NCBI RefSeq assembly: GCF_029964055.1
Contig: NZ_CP124836.1
Span: forward strand, 992,001-1,056,000
Direction: 5' to 3'
Source of the DNA: Arthrobacter sp. EM1
GTDB taxonomy: Bacteria; Actinomycetota; Actinomycetes; Actinomycetales; Micrococcaceae
Length of the DNA: 64,000 nucleotides
Below, in pieces: positions 9,150 to 17,389 of this stretch. The stretch's first letter is position 1. The number at the start of each line of letters is the position of its first letter. Made by a program: the position numbers and the translations under genes. The notes below the pieces were generated by a model. That model was not told the DNA's origin, made no database searches, and was given only the letters and a program-made list of their open reading frames with translations.

Positions 9150-9269
9150 ATGTATGCCACCTCATTCGAGGCCGGCAGCGCCGATCTTCGAGGCCTTCGA
9201 TTGCTCCGGCAATTGGGGGCCTTCTCTTTTTGCCGGTGGAATACCCCCTTACGAACACAGGAGCCTTAA
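9150..9269 (+). CDS. Possible upstream ORF in the infC leader
   Basis: An ATG at 9150 opens a 39-residue frame that ends with TAA at 9267-9269, one nt before the infC ATT start. Its last codons contain the infC ribosome site AGGAG. The peptide has no recognisable motif, and its own ribosome site is weak (GCAGG directly before the ATG). The exact end point suggests coupling, but chance is possible. Confidence 0.3.
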   Translation: MYATSFEAGSADLRGLRLLRQLGAFSFCRWNTPLRTQEP

Positions 9270-9270
9270 C

Positions 9271-10395
9271 ATTAGCGAGCCAAGAATCAATGAGCGTATC
9301 CGCGTCCCCGAGGTGCGGCTGGTCGGCCCTGCAGGCGAACAAGTAGGCGTTGTCCGTATTGAGGATGCCCTGCGTTTGGCTGCCGAGTCCGATCTTGATC
9401 TCGTTGAAGTTGCACCGCAGGCCAAGCCTCCGGTGTGCAAGCTGATGGACTTCGGCAAGTACAAGTACGAAGCCGCGGTCAAGGCACGTGAAGCCCGGAA
9501 GAACCAGACCAACACTGTCCTGAAGGAAATTCGCTTTCGCCTGAAGATTGACACCCACGACTACGAGACGAAGCGCGGCCACGCGCTCCGCTTCCTCGGC
9601 GCCGGAGACAAGGTCAAGGCCATGATCCAGTTCCGAGGCCGTGAGCAGCAGCGTCCCGAGATGGGCATCCGTTTGCTCCAGCGCTTCGCGGACGACGTAG
9701 CCGAGGTTGGCGTCGTGGAGTCCAGTCCCCGGATCGACGGCCGCAACATGGTTATGGTCGTTGGCCCGCTCAAGAACAAGGCAGAAGCCAAGGCAGAAGC
9801 CCGCCGGGCGTCGCAGCGGGCGGACGCCAAAGCCGAGAACGAAGCCAAAGCTTCAGGCCGCGTCGAAACCTCGGCACCTGATGCACCCTTGACCCAGTCG
9901 CTCGCGGATCTTCTTCCCGAGGGCTACCAGGTCCGGACCGAGGCGCCAGCAGCTGAGGAGGCCGTGCCAGCGGCTCCGGCCACGGAACCCCTGGCAGCGG
10001 AAACCGTCCCCGACGTCGTCGAAGAGCCGGCGGAAACGGTCAAGGCTGACGCCGTCGCGGCCGACGCTGCCAAAACCGCCGAGGCTCCGGCCGCCGCGGC
10101 AGAGAAGGCCCCGGCTGCTAAGGCTGCCGTCCAGGAAAAGCCGAAGCAGGAGGCCGCCAAGGCCGCTCCGAAGCGTGAGGCGCCCAAGGCCGCCGCCAAG
10201 CCGGCAGTTAGCAAGGCCCCGGCAGCGCCCAAGGCCGCAGCCACGGCTCCGGAGGCTCCCGCGGCCGCTCCGGCGGCAGCACCGAAGCCGGTTGCTGCCC
10301 CGAAGCCGATCCCACGGCCCTCGGCACCGAAGCCGGCCGCCCGGCCGGCCGCTCCAAAGGCCGCCGTCAAGCCGGCCGCCAAGAAGACCAACTAG
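9271..10395 (+). CDS. infC: Translation initiation factor IF-3 with long Ala/Pro/Lys tail
   Basis: IF-3 keeps 30S subunits free and checks the start codon. The core (about residues 1-185) has the N-domain [16 protein letters not shown], the lysine-rich linker [16 protein letters not shown] and the C-domain ending at VVGPLKNK. I place the start at ATT 9271, with AGGAG 7 nt upstream. A non-canonical ATT start that IF-3 itself discriminates against is the known autoregulation device of infC. No ATG, GTG or TTG lies at the expected place. The 374-residue product has a disordered tail of about 170 residues, rich in Ala, Pro, Lys and Glu, beyond the usual 180-200 residue length. It is first in infC-rpmI-rplT. 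Confidence 0.93.
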   Translation: MSEPRINERIRVPEVRLVGPAGEQVGVVRIEDALRLAAESDLDLVEVAPQAKPPVCKLMDFGKYKYEAAVKAREARKNQTNTVLKEIRFRLKIDTHDYETKRGHALRFLGAGDKVKAMIQFRGREQQRPEMGIRLLQRFADDVAEVGVVESSPRIDGRNMVMVVGPLKNKAEAKAEARRASQRADAKAENEAKASGRVETSAPDAPLTQSLADLLPEGYQVRTEAPAAEEAVPAAPATEPLAAETVPDVVEEPAETVKADAVAADAAKTAEAPAAAAEKAPAAKAAVQEKPKQEAAKAAPKREAPKAAAKPAVSKAPAAPKAAATAPEAPAAAPAAAPKPVAAPKPIPRPSAPKPAARPAAPKAAVKPAAKKTN

Positions 10396-10510
10396 TTCAG
10401 GGCTGCCGGACAGCAACGTCCGGCAGCAAGCAACCAGCACGCCGCCCGCAGGGGCGGCTGCACGAAAGACTGCAGACCCTGTCTGCGGATACGTAAGGAG
10501 ATCGGTTCCC

Positions 10511-10705
10511 ATGCCGAAGATGAAGACCCACAGTGGTGCTAAGAAGCGCTTCAAGCTGACCGGCAGCGGCAAGCTGCGCCGCCAGCAGGCTAACCGCCGC
10601 CACTACCTCGAGCACAAGTCCTCCAGGCTGACCCGCCGCCTCGCCGGCGACAAGATCGTCTTCAAGGGCGACGCCAAGGTCATCCGGAAGATGCTCGGCA
10701 TCTAA
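10511..10705 (+). CDS. rpmI: 50S ribosomal protein L35
   Basis: This 64-residue basic protein of the large subunit starts with the family signature [13 protein letters not shown] and ends KVIRKMLGI. The ATG at 10511 has AAGGAG 10 nt upstream. The gap to infC is 115 nt and to rplT 118 nt, and all three are in one direction as in most bacteria. Control by L20 through the leader is known in other phyla; nothing in this sequence proves it here. Confidence 0.98.
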   Translation: MPKMKTHSGAKKRFKLTGSGKLRRQQANRRHYLEHKSSRLTRRLAGDKIVFKGDAKVIRKMLGI

Positions 10706-10823
10706 GTTCCAAGTTCTCTGACTATTGCCACCTGGCAGTAGTCAACTACCAAAAAGGCTTCTCAGGCCAGCCGGTTTCTCCGGCAGTAGATGCTTGGGAT
10801 CAGATTTTCTAAGGAGTACGCAC

Positions 10824-11300
10824 GTGGCACGTGTGAAGAGGGCGGTCAACGCCCACAAGAAGCGCCGGGTTATTCTTGAGCGCGCCAAGGGCTACCGTGG
10901 ACAGCGTTCACGCCTGTACCGCAAGGCCAAAGAGCAGCTGCTGCACTCGTTTGTGTACAGCTACGGTGACCGCAAAAAGAAGAAGGGCGACTTCCGCCGC
11001 CTCTGGATCCAGCGCATCAATGCTGCCTCCCGCGCCAATGGCCTGACCTACAACCGTCTGATCCAGGGCCTGAAGGCCGCTGAGGTCGAGGTTGACCGCC
11101 GGATGCTGGCCGAACTTGCCGTCTCCGACGCCAACGCCTTCGCCGCTCTTGTCAAGATCGCCAAGGACTCGCTGCCCGCCGACACGTCAGCTCCGGCCGT
11201 GCAGGCCGAAGCTGCACCGGCCGCTTCGAAGCCGGCTGCGAAGAAGGCCCCCGCCAAGAAGGCCGCTGCCAAGCCGGCCGCCGACACGGCTGCCAAGTAG
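10824..11300 (+). CDS. rplT: 50S ribosomal protein L20 with Ala/Lys tail
   Basis: L20 is an early 23S-binding assembly protein. Residues 1-118 match the family, from [14 protein letters not shown] to [12 protein letters not shown]. The 158-residue length exceeds the usual 117-128, because a tail of about 35 residues rich in Ala, Lys and Pro follows. The tail resembles that of IF-3 two genes upstream. The start is GTG 10824, with AAGGAG 7 nt upstream. Confidence 0.97.
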   Translation: MARVKRAVNAHKKRRVILERAKGYRGQRSRLYRKAKEQLLHSFVYSYGDRKKKKGDFRRLWIQRINAASRANGLTYNRLIQGLKAAEVEVDRRMLAELAVSDANAFAALVKIAKDSLPADTSAPAVQAEAAPAASKPAAKKAPAKKAAAKPAADTAAK

Positions 11301-11365
11301 TACCTGAGCTCGTTCACGGACTACCGCGTTCAAGAACCGGCTCGAAAAGCTACTAAGGTTCTTAT

Positions 11366-12277
11366 ATGAACGAAACCGGGCGCCCGCAAGATGATGTACT
11401 TTCCAACCCTCGAGCTGATCGAGTGAGGAAGGTGGCACAACTTGCCGGGCGCCCGGCGCGTTTAAAGCGCCGCGAGTTCCTGGCCGAGGGGCCGCAGGCG
11501 GTCCGGGAGGCCTTGGTGCTGCACCGGAAGAGGCTGGCCGCGGGGGAGCCGGGCATTGTCTATGAGGTTTACGCGAGCGAGTCCTGCCTGGACCGGCACC
11601 CTGACCTGGAGACACTCGCCGAGGGCACCACAGCCTTTTTAGCCACCGACGAAGTCCTCGCCGCGATGGCGGATACGGTGACCCCGCAGGGTGTGCTCGC
11701 GGTCTGCGGCTTCCTCGATGTGAGCCTGGACACGGTACTTGACGCCGGCCCGCGGCTGGTGGCGGTGTTGTGTGAGGTCCGCGACCCGGGTAACGCCGGC
11801 ACCGTTCTGCGGGCAGCGGACGCGGCCGGCGCGGATGCTGTTGTCCTCACCGCTTCCAGTGTGGACATCTACAATCCCAAGGCGGTCCGATCGACGGCCG
11901 GGTCACTCTTTCATCTGCCAGTGGTGCTTGGTGCCGAGCCCGGGGAGCTGGCGGCCCGCTGCAAGGAACGTGGCATCGGAGTTCTCGCCGCAGACGGCGG
12001 AGGGGAACTTAATCTGGACCGGCTCCAGGACCAGAACGCTGCCCGCCGGCTGGGCGCACCGGCACCTGACGCCGGGTACGCGCTGGAAAGCCCGACGGCA
12101 TGGCTCTTCGGCAACGAAGCCCAAGGGCTCTCCGATGAAGAGCTCGCCCTGGCCGACCACCGGGTGGCCGTGCCGGTCTACGGCGCGGCTGAAAGCCTCA
12201 ATCTGGGGACCGCGGCAACCGTCTGCCTCTACGCCAGTGCCCGCTCGCAGCAAGACGTCGGAGCCCCGCAGAGCTAA
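11366..12277 (+). CDS. SpoU/TrmH-type RNA 2'-O-methyltransferase
   Basis: A 303-residue SPOUT enzyme that probably methylates a ribose 2'-OH in rRNA or tRNA with S-adenosylmethionine. The N-terminal substrate-binding domain covers about residues 25-125. The catalytic knot shows motif 1 (EVRDPGNAGTVLRAADAAGA), motif 2 (WLFGNEAQGLS) and motif 3 (VPVYGAAESLNLGTAATV). It follows rplT by 65 nt, as the tsnR-like gene Rv1644 does in Mycobacterium, so a 23S rRNA target is likely but not shown. The ATG at 11366 has AAGG upstream. The last codons fall in a tandem repeat. Confidence 0.9.
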   Translation: MNETGRPQDDVLSNPRADRVRKVAQLAGRPARLKRREFLAEGPQAVREALVLHRKRLAAGEPGIVYEVYASESCLDRHPDLETLAEGTTAFLATDEVLAAMADTVTPQGVLAVCGFLDVSLDTVLDAGPRLVAVLCEVRDPGNAGTVLRAADAAGADAVVLTASSVDIYNPKAVRSTAGSLFHLPVVLGAEPGELAARCKERGIGVLAADGGGELNLDRLQDQNAARRLGAPAPDAGYALESPTAWLFGNEAQGLSDEELALADHRVAVPVYGAAESLNLGTAATVCLYASARSQQDVGAPQS

Positions 12278-12361
12278 GCCCCGCAGAGTCAGGCTCACAG
12301 AGCTAGCCTCACAGAGCTAGCCCCGCAGCGCTAAGCCCCGCAGAGTCAGGCCCACAGAGTC
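12262..12361. repeat. 14-bp tandem repeat, 7 degenerate copies
   Basis: Units resembling AGCCCCGCAGAGCT start at 12262, 12277, 12291, 12305, 12319, 12334 and 12348, with single-base spacers at 12276 and 12333. The first copy codes for the last residues of the methylase, so the repeat has grown from the gene's 3' end into the gap. Confidence 0.8.
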
Positions 12362-12416
12362 AGGGACCGCGGGGCCGCTCCCGGTCCCGTGGCTACAACG
12401 AGCAGGGCACAAAAGT

Positions 12417-12452
12417 ACGGCGGGGGTCCACCGCAAGGTGGGCTCCCGCCGT
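12417..12452. terminator. Hairpin terminator with GCAA loop
   Basis: An imperfect stem of about 15 bp (ACGGCGGG with CCCGCCGT outside, CCACC with GGTGG inside) closes on a GCAA tetraloop. It lies between the convergent methylase and GlsB-like genes and can serve both. Confidence 0.65.
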
Positions 12453-12465
12453 TGTGCCGGTGTAG

Positions 12466-12732
12466 TTATGTGGTCTTGTTGCGCCCCGTGATGGCGCCGT
12501 AGACGCCGGCAACCACCAGGCCGCCGACAATGGCCAGGACCCAGGAACCGAGGTTCCAGAATTCCATCTTGCCGCCGCCGAAGAGCAGGTCGCCGATCCA
12601 TCCGCCGACAATAGCGCCGACAACGCCGAGTACAAGACTGGTAACCCAGCCGCCGCCGACACTGCCAGGCATAACTGCCTTGACGATTGCACCTACTATG
12701 AGTCCGAGAATGATCCAGCCAAGAAAGCCCAT
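12466..12732 (-). CDS. GlsB/YeaQ/YmgE-family membrane protein
   Basis: An 88-residue protein with three hydrophobic helices and glycine-rich turns (GFLGWIILGLIVGAIVK, then SLVLGVVGAIVGGWIGDLL, then VLAIVGGLVVAGVYGAI). This matches the transglycosylase-associated, or GlsB, family. These proteins are linked to envelope or acid stress, but their molecular role is not known. I chose the ATG at 12732, with GGAGGAG just upstream, over an in-frame start 10 codons earlier. The gene is transcribed alone, away from the following CDF gene. Confidence 0.88.
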   Translation of the reverse strand: MGFLGWIILGLIVGAIVKAVMPGSVGGGWVTSLVLGVVGAIVGGWIGDLLFGGGKMEFWNLGSWVLAIVGGLVVAGVYGAITGRNKTT

Positions 12733-12960
12733 TACTCCTCCTACATATTCGTCGGCATCCAAAGGGTGAATCCCGATTATGGCTTCAAGCTAACATAGGC
12801 CGGTTTGCTTGTCAGTAGCCGCACACCCAATTGTTATTTGCCCCGCCGGACCGGTCGCCCCGGGTGCTGGCGGCGGGGCAAGAGCAGGTACGGTATTCCT
12901 TGTGGGCGCGCGCATCGGCCGGAGTCCACCACCTTCCCAAACCCCTTAGAAGAGGCTCTC

Positions 12961-13881
12961 TTGGCTGCAAATGGCGGTACCAAGGCGATTGTTGCGGCGC
13001 TTGCCGCCAACCTGACTATCGCCGTCCTGAAATTCGTCGCGTACTTCCTGACTTTTTCCTCATCAATGCTGGCCGAAGCGATCCACTCGCTCGCGGACTC
13101 CGGCAACCAGCTCCTGCTGCTGGTGGGCGGCAAGCGTGCCAAACGGGCGGCAAGTCCGGAGCATCCGTTCGGATACGGCCGGGAGCGCTACATCTACGCC
13201 TTTATCGTCTCAATCGTGCTGTTCAGCGTGGGCGGCCTCTTTGCTTTGTATGAAGCGTGGGGAAAGCTCCAGCACCCACACGCCATCGAAGGTGCGTTCT
13301 GGTGGGTCCCGCTCGCCGTCCTGATCGGTGCCGTCATCGCGGAGTCGTTTTCGTTCCGGACAGCCGTCATCGAATCCAATCCCCTCCGCGGCAAGCAGGG
13401 CTGGGTCAAGTTCATCCGCAGCGCCAAGCAGCCGGAGTTGCCCGTTATCCTGCTCGAGGACTTCGGCGCGCTTGTGGGCCTGTTCTTCGCGCTCTTGGGC
13501 GTCAGCCTGACCCTGCTCACCGGAAACGGCATCTGGGATGCCCTGGGTACTGCGATGATCGGCTTCCTGCTGGTTGCCATCGCCGCTGTGCTTGCCATCG
13601 AAACCAAGTCACTGCTGCTCGGTGAATCGGCCACGAAGGACGACGTCACCAGGATCCGGGTGGCCATCGAATCCGACGGCACCTCGATCATCCACCTCAA
13701 GACCCTGCACTTGGGTCCGGAGGAACTGCTCGTCGCGGCGAAGATCAGCATCGGCAGCTCCGACACCGGCCGGGAAATCGCTGCGGCTATCGACAGTGCC
13801 GAGACCCGGATCCGGCAAGCTGTTCCGATCGCGCGGGTTATCTACCTTGAACCGGACCTCCAGCGCGTCAACGCCACCTGA
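12961..13881 (+). CDS. Cation diffusion facilitator, SLC30A9-like
   Basis: A 306-residue membrane transporter, probably a metal/proton antiporter for Zn or a similar divalent ion. Helix 2 carries the HxxxD site (EAIHSLADSGNQ). Helix 5 has LLEDFGAL, an acidic form of the second site typical of the SLC30A9-like branch. A cytosolic C-terminal domain (about residues 220-306) follows the six helices. I chose TTG 12961, with AGAAGAGG upstream; earlier in-frame starts give a basic, non-homologous lead. The specific metal cannot be told. Confidence 0.82.
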   Translation: MAANGGTKAIVAALAANLTIAVLKFVAYFLTFSSSMLAEAIHSLADSGNQLLLLVGGKRAKRAASPEHPFGYGRERYIYAFIVSIVLFSVGGLFALYEAWGKLQHPHAIEGAFWWVPLAVLIGAVIAESFSFRTAVIESNPLRGKQGWVKFIRSAKQPELPVILLEDFGALVGLFFALLGVSLTLLTGNGIWDALGTAMIGFLLVAIAAVLAIETKSLLLGESATKDDVTRIRVAIESDGTSIIHLKTLHLGPEELLVAAKISIGSSDTGREIAAAIDSAETRIRQAVPIARVIYLEPDLQRVNAT

Positions 13882-13896
13882 CCGGTCATGATGCTG

Positions 13897-13947
13897 AGGG
13901 GCCGCTGATCCGGGAACCGCAGTGCGGCTACCGGACCAGCGGCCTCT
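13897..13947. terminator. Bidirectional hairpin between CDF and MFS genes
   Basis: Arms 13897-13913 and 13931-13947 pair over 17 positions with one wobble and one mismatch. An inner CCGC/GCGG helix caps them. The hairpin spans the stop codon of the convergent MFS gene. Confidence 0.6.
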
Positions 13948-15136
13948 TGCGTTCCACCCGTCCGCTGATGAGGGCGATTCCAAGGCCCAGCAGCGCCAGC
14001 ACGGCTCCGACCAGCGCGGGAGCGACGTACCCCCAGCCCCAGGCGATGACAAGCCCACCCAGGAATGCGCCCAAGGCGTTGGCCACATTAAGGGCCGCAT
14101 GGTTGAGCGAGGAAGCCAGCGACGGGGCGTCGGGAGAAGCGTCCAGCAGCCGCGTCTGCAGGGCCGGGACAAGCATGGCGCCGGCCGCGCCGACCACGAA
14201 GACCATCAGGTACGCGGACCACGGCCAATGCACGGCCACCGCGTAGGCCACAAGTGCCGCGGCAATGCCCGGCAGCACCCAGTAGATCGTTCCCATCACT
14301 GACTTGTCCGCGATCCGGCCGCCAACGATGTTCCCGACCACCATGCCCACCCCGTACAGCGCGACAACGGCCGGGAGCCAGGCCGAGGGAATGCCCGCCA
14401 CGGAGGTCATGGTGTGCGCAATGTAGGTATAGGTGGCGAAGAAACCGCCAAAGCCGACGACGCCAATCAGGATCGCCAGCCAGACCTGGAGCCGTTTAAG
14501 GGCGCCCAGCTCACGGCGGAAGCTCGCATCGGCGTGCGGCTTCTGGAACGGCACAAACTTTGAAAGCATCACCAGGGTCAGCACGCCGATCCCGCCGACC
14601 AGCAGGAACAGCAGCCGCCAGCCATACGTCTGGCCCAGCCAGGTGCCGAACGGTACGCCGATGACATTGGCGACGGTCAGGCCGGCCATCACCATCGAAA
14701 TAGCCCAGCCGCGCCGGGTCGGGGCGACCAGTGACGCCGCAATCACCGCAGCAACACCAAAGAAGGCGCCGTGCGGCAACCCCGCCGCGAAGCGGGAAAG
14801 CAGCATAGTGCCGTAATCGGGGGCGATGAAGGAGCTGAGGTTGGCGACGCTGAAAAAGAGCATAAGCCCCAGGGCCAGATACTTCCGCGGGAGCTTGGCG
14901 CCGACGGCGGCCAGCACAGGGGCGCCAACCACCACACCGAGGGCATACGCGGAGATCAAATGGCCGGCCTCCGGCGTGCTGATGTTCAGGCCCTGCTCGA
15001 TTTCCTTCAGCAGGCCCATCATCGTGAATTCCGTGGTGCCGATGCCGAATCCGCCCATGGCGAGGGAAACGATGGCTAGGGAAACAGTGCGGGTGCCGGT
15101 CTTGGGCGTCGCCGGTGTTCGTGCGGTGATTGTCAT
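13928..15136 (-). CDS. MFS transporter, AraJ-like
   Basis: A 402-residue, 12-helix carrier. The segment GGFGIGTTEFTMMGLLKEI in helix 1 and the next loop is typical of the AraJ/NepI/Bcr branch of proton-driven efflux (DHA1 type). A motif-A-like loop GAKLPRKYLALG follows helix 2. Substrates of that branch include sugars, nucleosides and drugs, and none can be assigned here. The ATG at 15136 is taken as the start. The gene is divergent from the Nudix gene; the 170-bp gap holds both promoters. Confidence 0.87.
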   Translation of the reverse strand: MTITARTPATPKTGTRTVSLAIVSLAMGGFGIGTTEFTMMGLLKEIEQGLNISTPEAGHLISAYALGVVVGAPVLAAVGAKLPRKYLALGLMLFFSVANLSSFIAPDYGTMLLSRFAAGLPHGAFFGVAAVIAASLVAPTRRGWAISMVMAGLTVANVIGVPFGTWLGQTYGWRLLFLLVGGIGVLTLVMLSKFVPFQKPHADASFRRELGALKRLQVWLAILIGVVGFGGFFATYTYIAHTMTSVAGIPSAWLPAVVALYGVGMVVGNIVGGRIADKSVMGTIYWVLPGIAAALVAYAVAVHWPWSAYLMVFVVGAAGAMLVPALQTRLLDASPDAPSLASSLNHAALNVANALGAFLGGLVIAWGWGYVAPALVGAVLALLGLGIALISGRVERKRPLVR

Positions 15137-15293
15137 TCGTCTGCTTTTCGGGGACGTTCCCGGGTGGAACCAGGAGGGTGCGGCAAGTTAAATATGATCT
15201 GCGGTCTGATGAGTTGAACGGGGCGGGCGGGCCGGGTATTCCAGGTCCGCAGCCACCGGCCGGTTCCATTCTCTCCCACGTGTGCCCTGCCCC

Positions 15294-15299
15294 TAGACT
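15294..15299 (+). promoter_or_regulatory. -10 element for leaderless Nudix gene
   Basis: TAGACT ends 7 nt before the GTG start at 15307. No ribosome site is present, so a leaderless mRNA is expected. Confidence 0.6.
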
Positions 15300-15306
15300 T
15301 GGTCGC

Positions 15307-15762
15307 GTGACTGGACTCATCAACGTTGTCGGCGGCGCAGTACTGGACTCCCTCGCCGAACCTGGCCGGCTGCTTGTGGCCCGGCGGACGGCGCCCCCGC
15401 AGTTCGCCGGCATGTGGGAGTTTCCCGGCGGCAAGGTCGAGTCCGGCGAGACGCCCGAACAGGCCCTGCACCGGGAATTGCGGGAGGAACTTGGAGTCCG
15501 GGTCAGGCTGGGAGCAGAACTCGCTGCGGGCGCGGCGGAGGGCTGGCCGCTTAACGAACGTGCCGTGATGCGGGTCTGGTTCGCAGAGCTTCTCGGCGGC
15601 GATCCGCGTCCGCTCCAAGACCACGACGAGCTGCGCTGGGTCGATCTGCAGGACCGCGGCGCCGTGCTGGCCCTGGACTGGATCCCGGCCGATTTGCCCA
15701 TTGTGGAGGCGCTGCTGACAGCCGTGGAGGGCCGGAAAGACGCAGCGGCGCCGGGGCCCTGA
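15307..15762 (+). CDS. MutT-like Nudix hydrolase
   Basis: A 151-residue Nudix protein. The Nudix box is complete in the segment from GGKVESGET to REELGV (about residues 37-60), including the REEL metal-binding glutamates. The preceding MWEFPGG and the length fit the MutT group that removes 8-oxo-dGTP or related oxidised nucleotides. The exact substrate is not certain. The GTG start at 15307 is set by the leaderless -10 element. Confidence 0.88.
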   Translation: MTGLINVVGGAVLDSLAEPGRLLVARRTAPPQFAGMWEFPGGKVESGETPEQALHRELREELGVRVRLGAELAAGAAEGWPLNERAVMRVWFAELLGGDPRPLQDHDELRWVDLQDRGAVLALDWIPADLPIVEALLTAVEGRKDAAAPGP

Positions 15763-15932
15763 GACCGCCGGTGTTGTGCTTCGCTTCGGGCGCACCGGAC
15801 GTGACATGGAGGCCCTGAAAACCGTCCAGGTGAGCTGCGGGTGACGCGCCGCCGATCCCCGCCTGCGGAGCCCGCCCCTCGCCAAAGGGTGAAGCGTGTG
15901 CCTACTCTGAAGCCATTCGAGAGGAGTTGCCA

Positions 15933-17072
15933 GTGCTGGTGGGTGTCAGGCGGGAACAACGCACGGGGGAGCGACGGGTTGCCGCGACGCCGGAGACCGT
16001 GCGCCAGCTAATGGATCTTGGCCTCGATCTGGTGGTGGAGAGCCAGGCCGGTACCGCGGCCGGGTACGGCAATGCCGCCTACGCCGCGGCGGGAGCGTCA
16101 ATTGTTCCGGAGCTGACGGCAGCATCACTGGATGTCTTGCTGCACGTCCGGCCGCTTGAACCGGAGACAGCCCGGGAACTCCGCCCGGGCACGGTGACTA
16201 TTGGCTTCGCCTCTCCGGGGTCGGAACTGCCCGGAGTGGACGCCCTCGCGGGCGCCGGGGTGACCTCGTTTGCGCTGGAACTGGTGCCGCGCATCTCCCG
16301 GGCCCAGTCGATGGACGCGCTCAGTTCCCAGGCGCTGGTCTCCGGCTACCGGGCGGTGCTCGAGGCCGCGGTGCGCTATCCCCGCTTCTTTCCGTTGTAC
16401 ATGACCGCGGCGGGGACGATCCCGCCCGCCAGGGTCCTGGTTCTGGGGGCCGGAGTCGCCGGGCTGCAGGCCATTGGTACGGCTAAACGCCTTGGGGCCA
16501 GGGTTTCGGCCAACGACATCCGGGCCGCCTCAGCGGAAGAAGTCGCCTCGATGGGTGGCACCTTCATCCAGCTCGATCTTGACGCCGCGGACGGCGGTGG
16601 CGGCTACGCCCGTGAGCTGGGCGAGGACCGGGCCATACGCCAGCGCGCCCTGCTGGCCCCGCACGTCGGGGCGGCGGATATCCTCATCACTACCGCCGCC
16701 ATCCCCGGCCGCGCAGCTCCTTTGCTGGTAACTACAGAAATGGTGGGAGCCATGCGGGCCGGTTCGGTCGTTGTTGACCTTGCGGCGGAATCCGGCGGGA
16801 ACGTCGAAGGAGTCATCGCCGGGCAGGACCTCCAGATCCCGGTGGACGGCGGTTCCGTTACGCTGGTGGGCCTGCAGGACGCGGCTTCCTCGATGCCCTC
16901 CGATGCTTCCCGGCTTTTCGCCCAAAACGTCGCGAACCTGCTGGCCCTGATGACCACAGAGGGAAAAGTTGTTCCGGATTTCGACGACGAAGTTGTCGCC
17001 GGCGCCTGCCTCACCCACGGCGGGGCCGTCCGGCACGCCGCCACCGCCGGCGCGCTGGAGGCACTCAGATGA
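15933..17072 (+). CDS. pntAA: NAD(P) transhydrogenase, alpha subunit part 1
   Basis: This is the NAD(H)-binding domain I of the proton-pumping Re/Si transhydrogenase, which passes hydride between NADH and NADP+. The family start VGVRREQRTGERRVAATPE and the Rossmann loop VLGAGVAGLQAIGTAKRLGA are clear. The protein has 379 residues and no membrane helix. I chose GTG 15933, because GAGGAG ends 6 nt upstream; a TTG at 15927 abuts that site. The stop overlaps the start of the next gene. The three-gene split (AA, AB, B) is the usual actinobacterial form. Confidence 0.93.
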   Translation: MLVGVRREQRTGERRVAATPETVRQLMDLGLDLVVESQAGTAAGYGNAAYAAAGASIVPELTAASLDVLLHVRPLEPETARELRPGTVTIGFASPGSELPGVDALAGAGVTSFALELVPRISRAQSMDALSSQALVSGYRAVLEAAVRYPRFFPLYMTAAGTIPPARVLVLGAGVAGLQAIGTAKRLGARVSANDIRAASAEEVASMGGTFIQLDLDAADGGGGYARELGEDRAIRQRALLAPHVGAADILITTAAIPGRAAPLLVTTEMVGAMRAGSVVVDLAAESGGNVEGVIAGQDLQIPVDGGSVTLVGLQDAASSMPSDASRLFAQNVANLLALMTTEGKVVPDFDDEVVAGACLTHGGAVRHAATAGALEALR

Positions 17073-17389
17073 TGGATCCGGTCACCCTGCTGACGGTAGT
17101 GGTGCTCGCCGTCTTTGTTGGGTTCGAAGTTGTGTCGAAGGTCACCAGCAAGCTGCATACTCCGCTGATGTCCGGCGCCAACGCCATCCATGGCATCATC
17201 CTGGTTGGCGCCATCATCGTGGCCGGCCAGGCGGACGACCCCTGGCTGCTTATGGTTGCACTCCTCGCTGTGGTGCTGGCAACGTCCAATTTGGTCGGCG
17301 GATTTGTGGTAACGGACCGGATGCTCGAAATGTTCGGCAGCCGGAAACCTGTCCGGCGCAGCGACCGTCCGCGGCGGGACGGCCCATGA
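17069..17389 (+). CDS. pntAB: NAD(P) transhydrogenase, alpha subunit part 2
   Basis: A 106-residue membrane protein with three helices that makes part of the proton channel (domain II). The segment SKLHTPLMSGANAIHGIILVGA is the family hallmark. The start is ATGATG at 17069, overlapping the pntAA stop; the second ATG at 17072 is equally possible. The stop overlaps pntB (ATGA), so the three subunits are coupled in translation. Confidence 0.93.
   Translation: MMDPVTLLTVVVLAVFVGFEVVSKVTSKLHTPLMSGANAIHGIILVGAIIVAGQADDPWLLMVALLAVVLATSNLVGGFVVTDRMLEMFGSRKPVRRSDRPRRDGP

Noticed and set aside
12364..12389. A second hairpin before the GCAA-loop terminator as a separate regulatory element
   Set aside because: It is short and GC-driven; it probably only adds to termination between the convergent genes.
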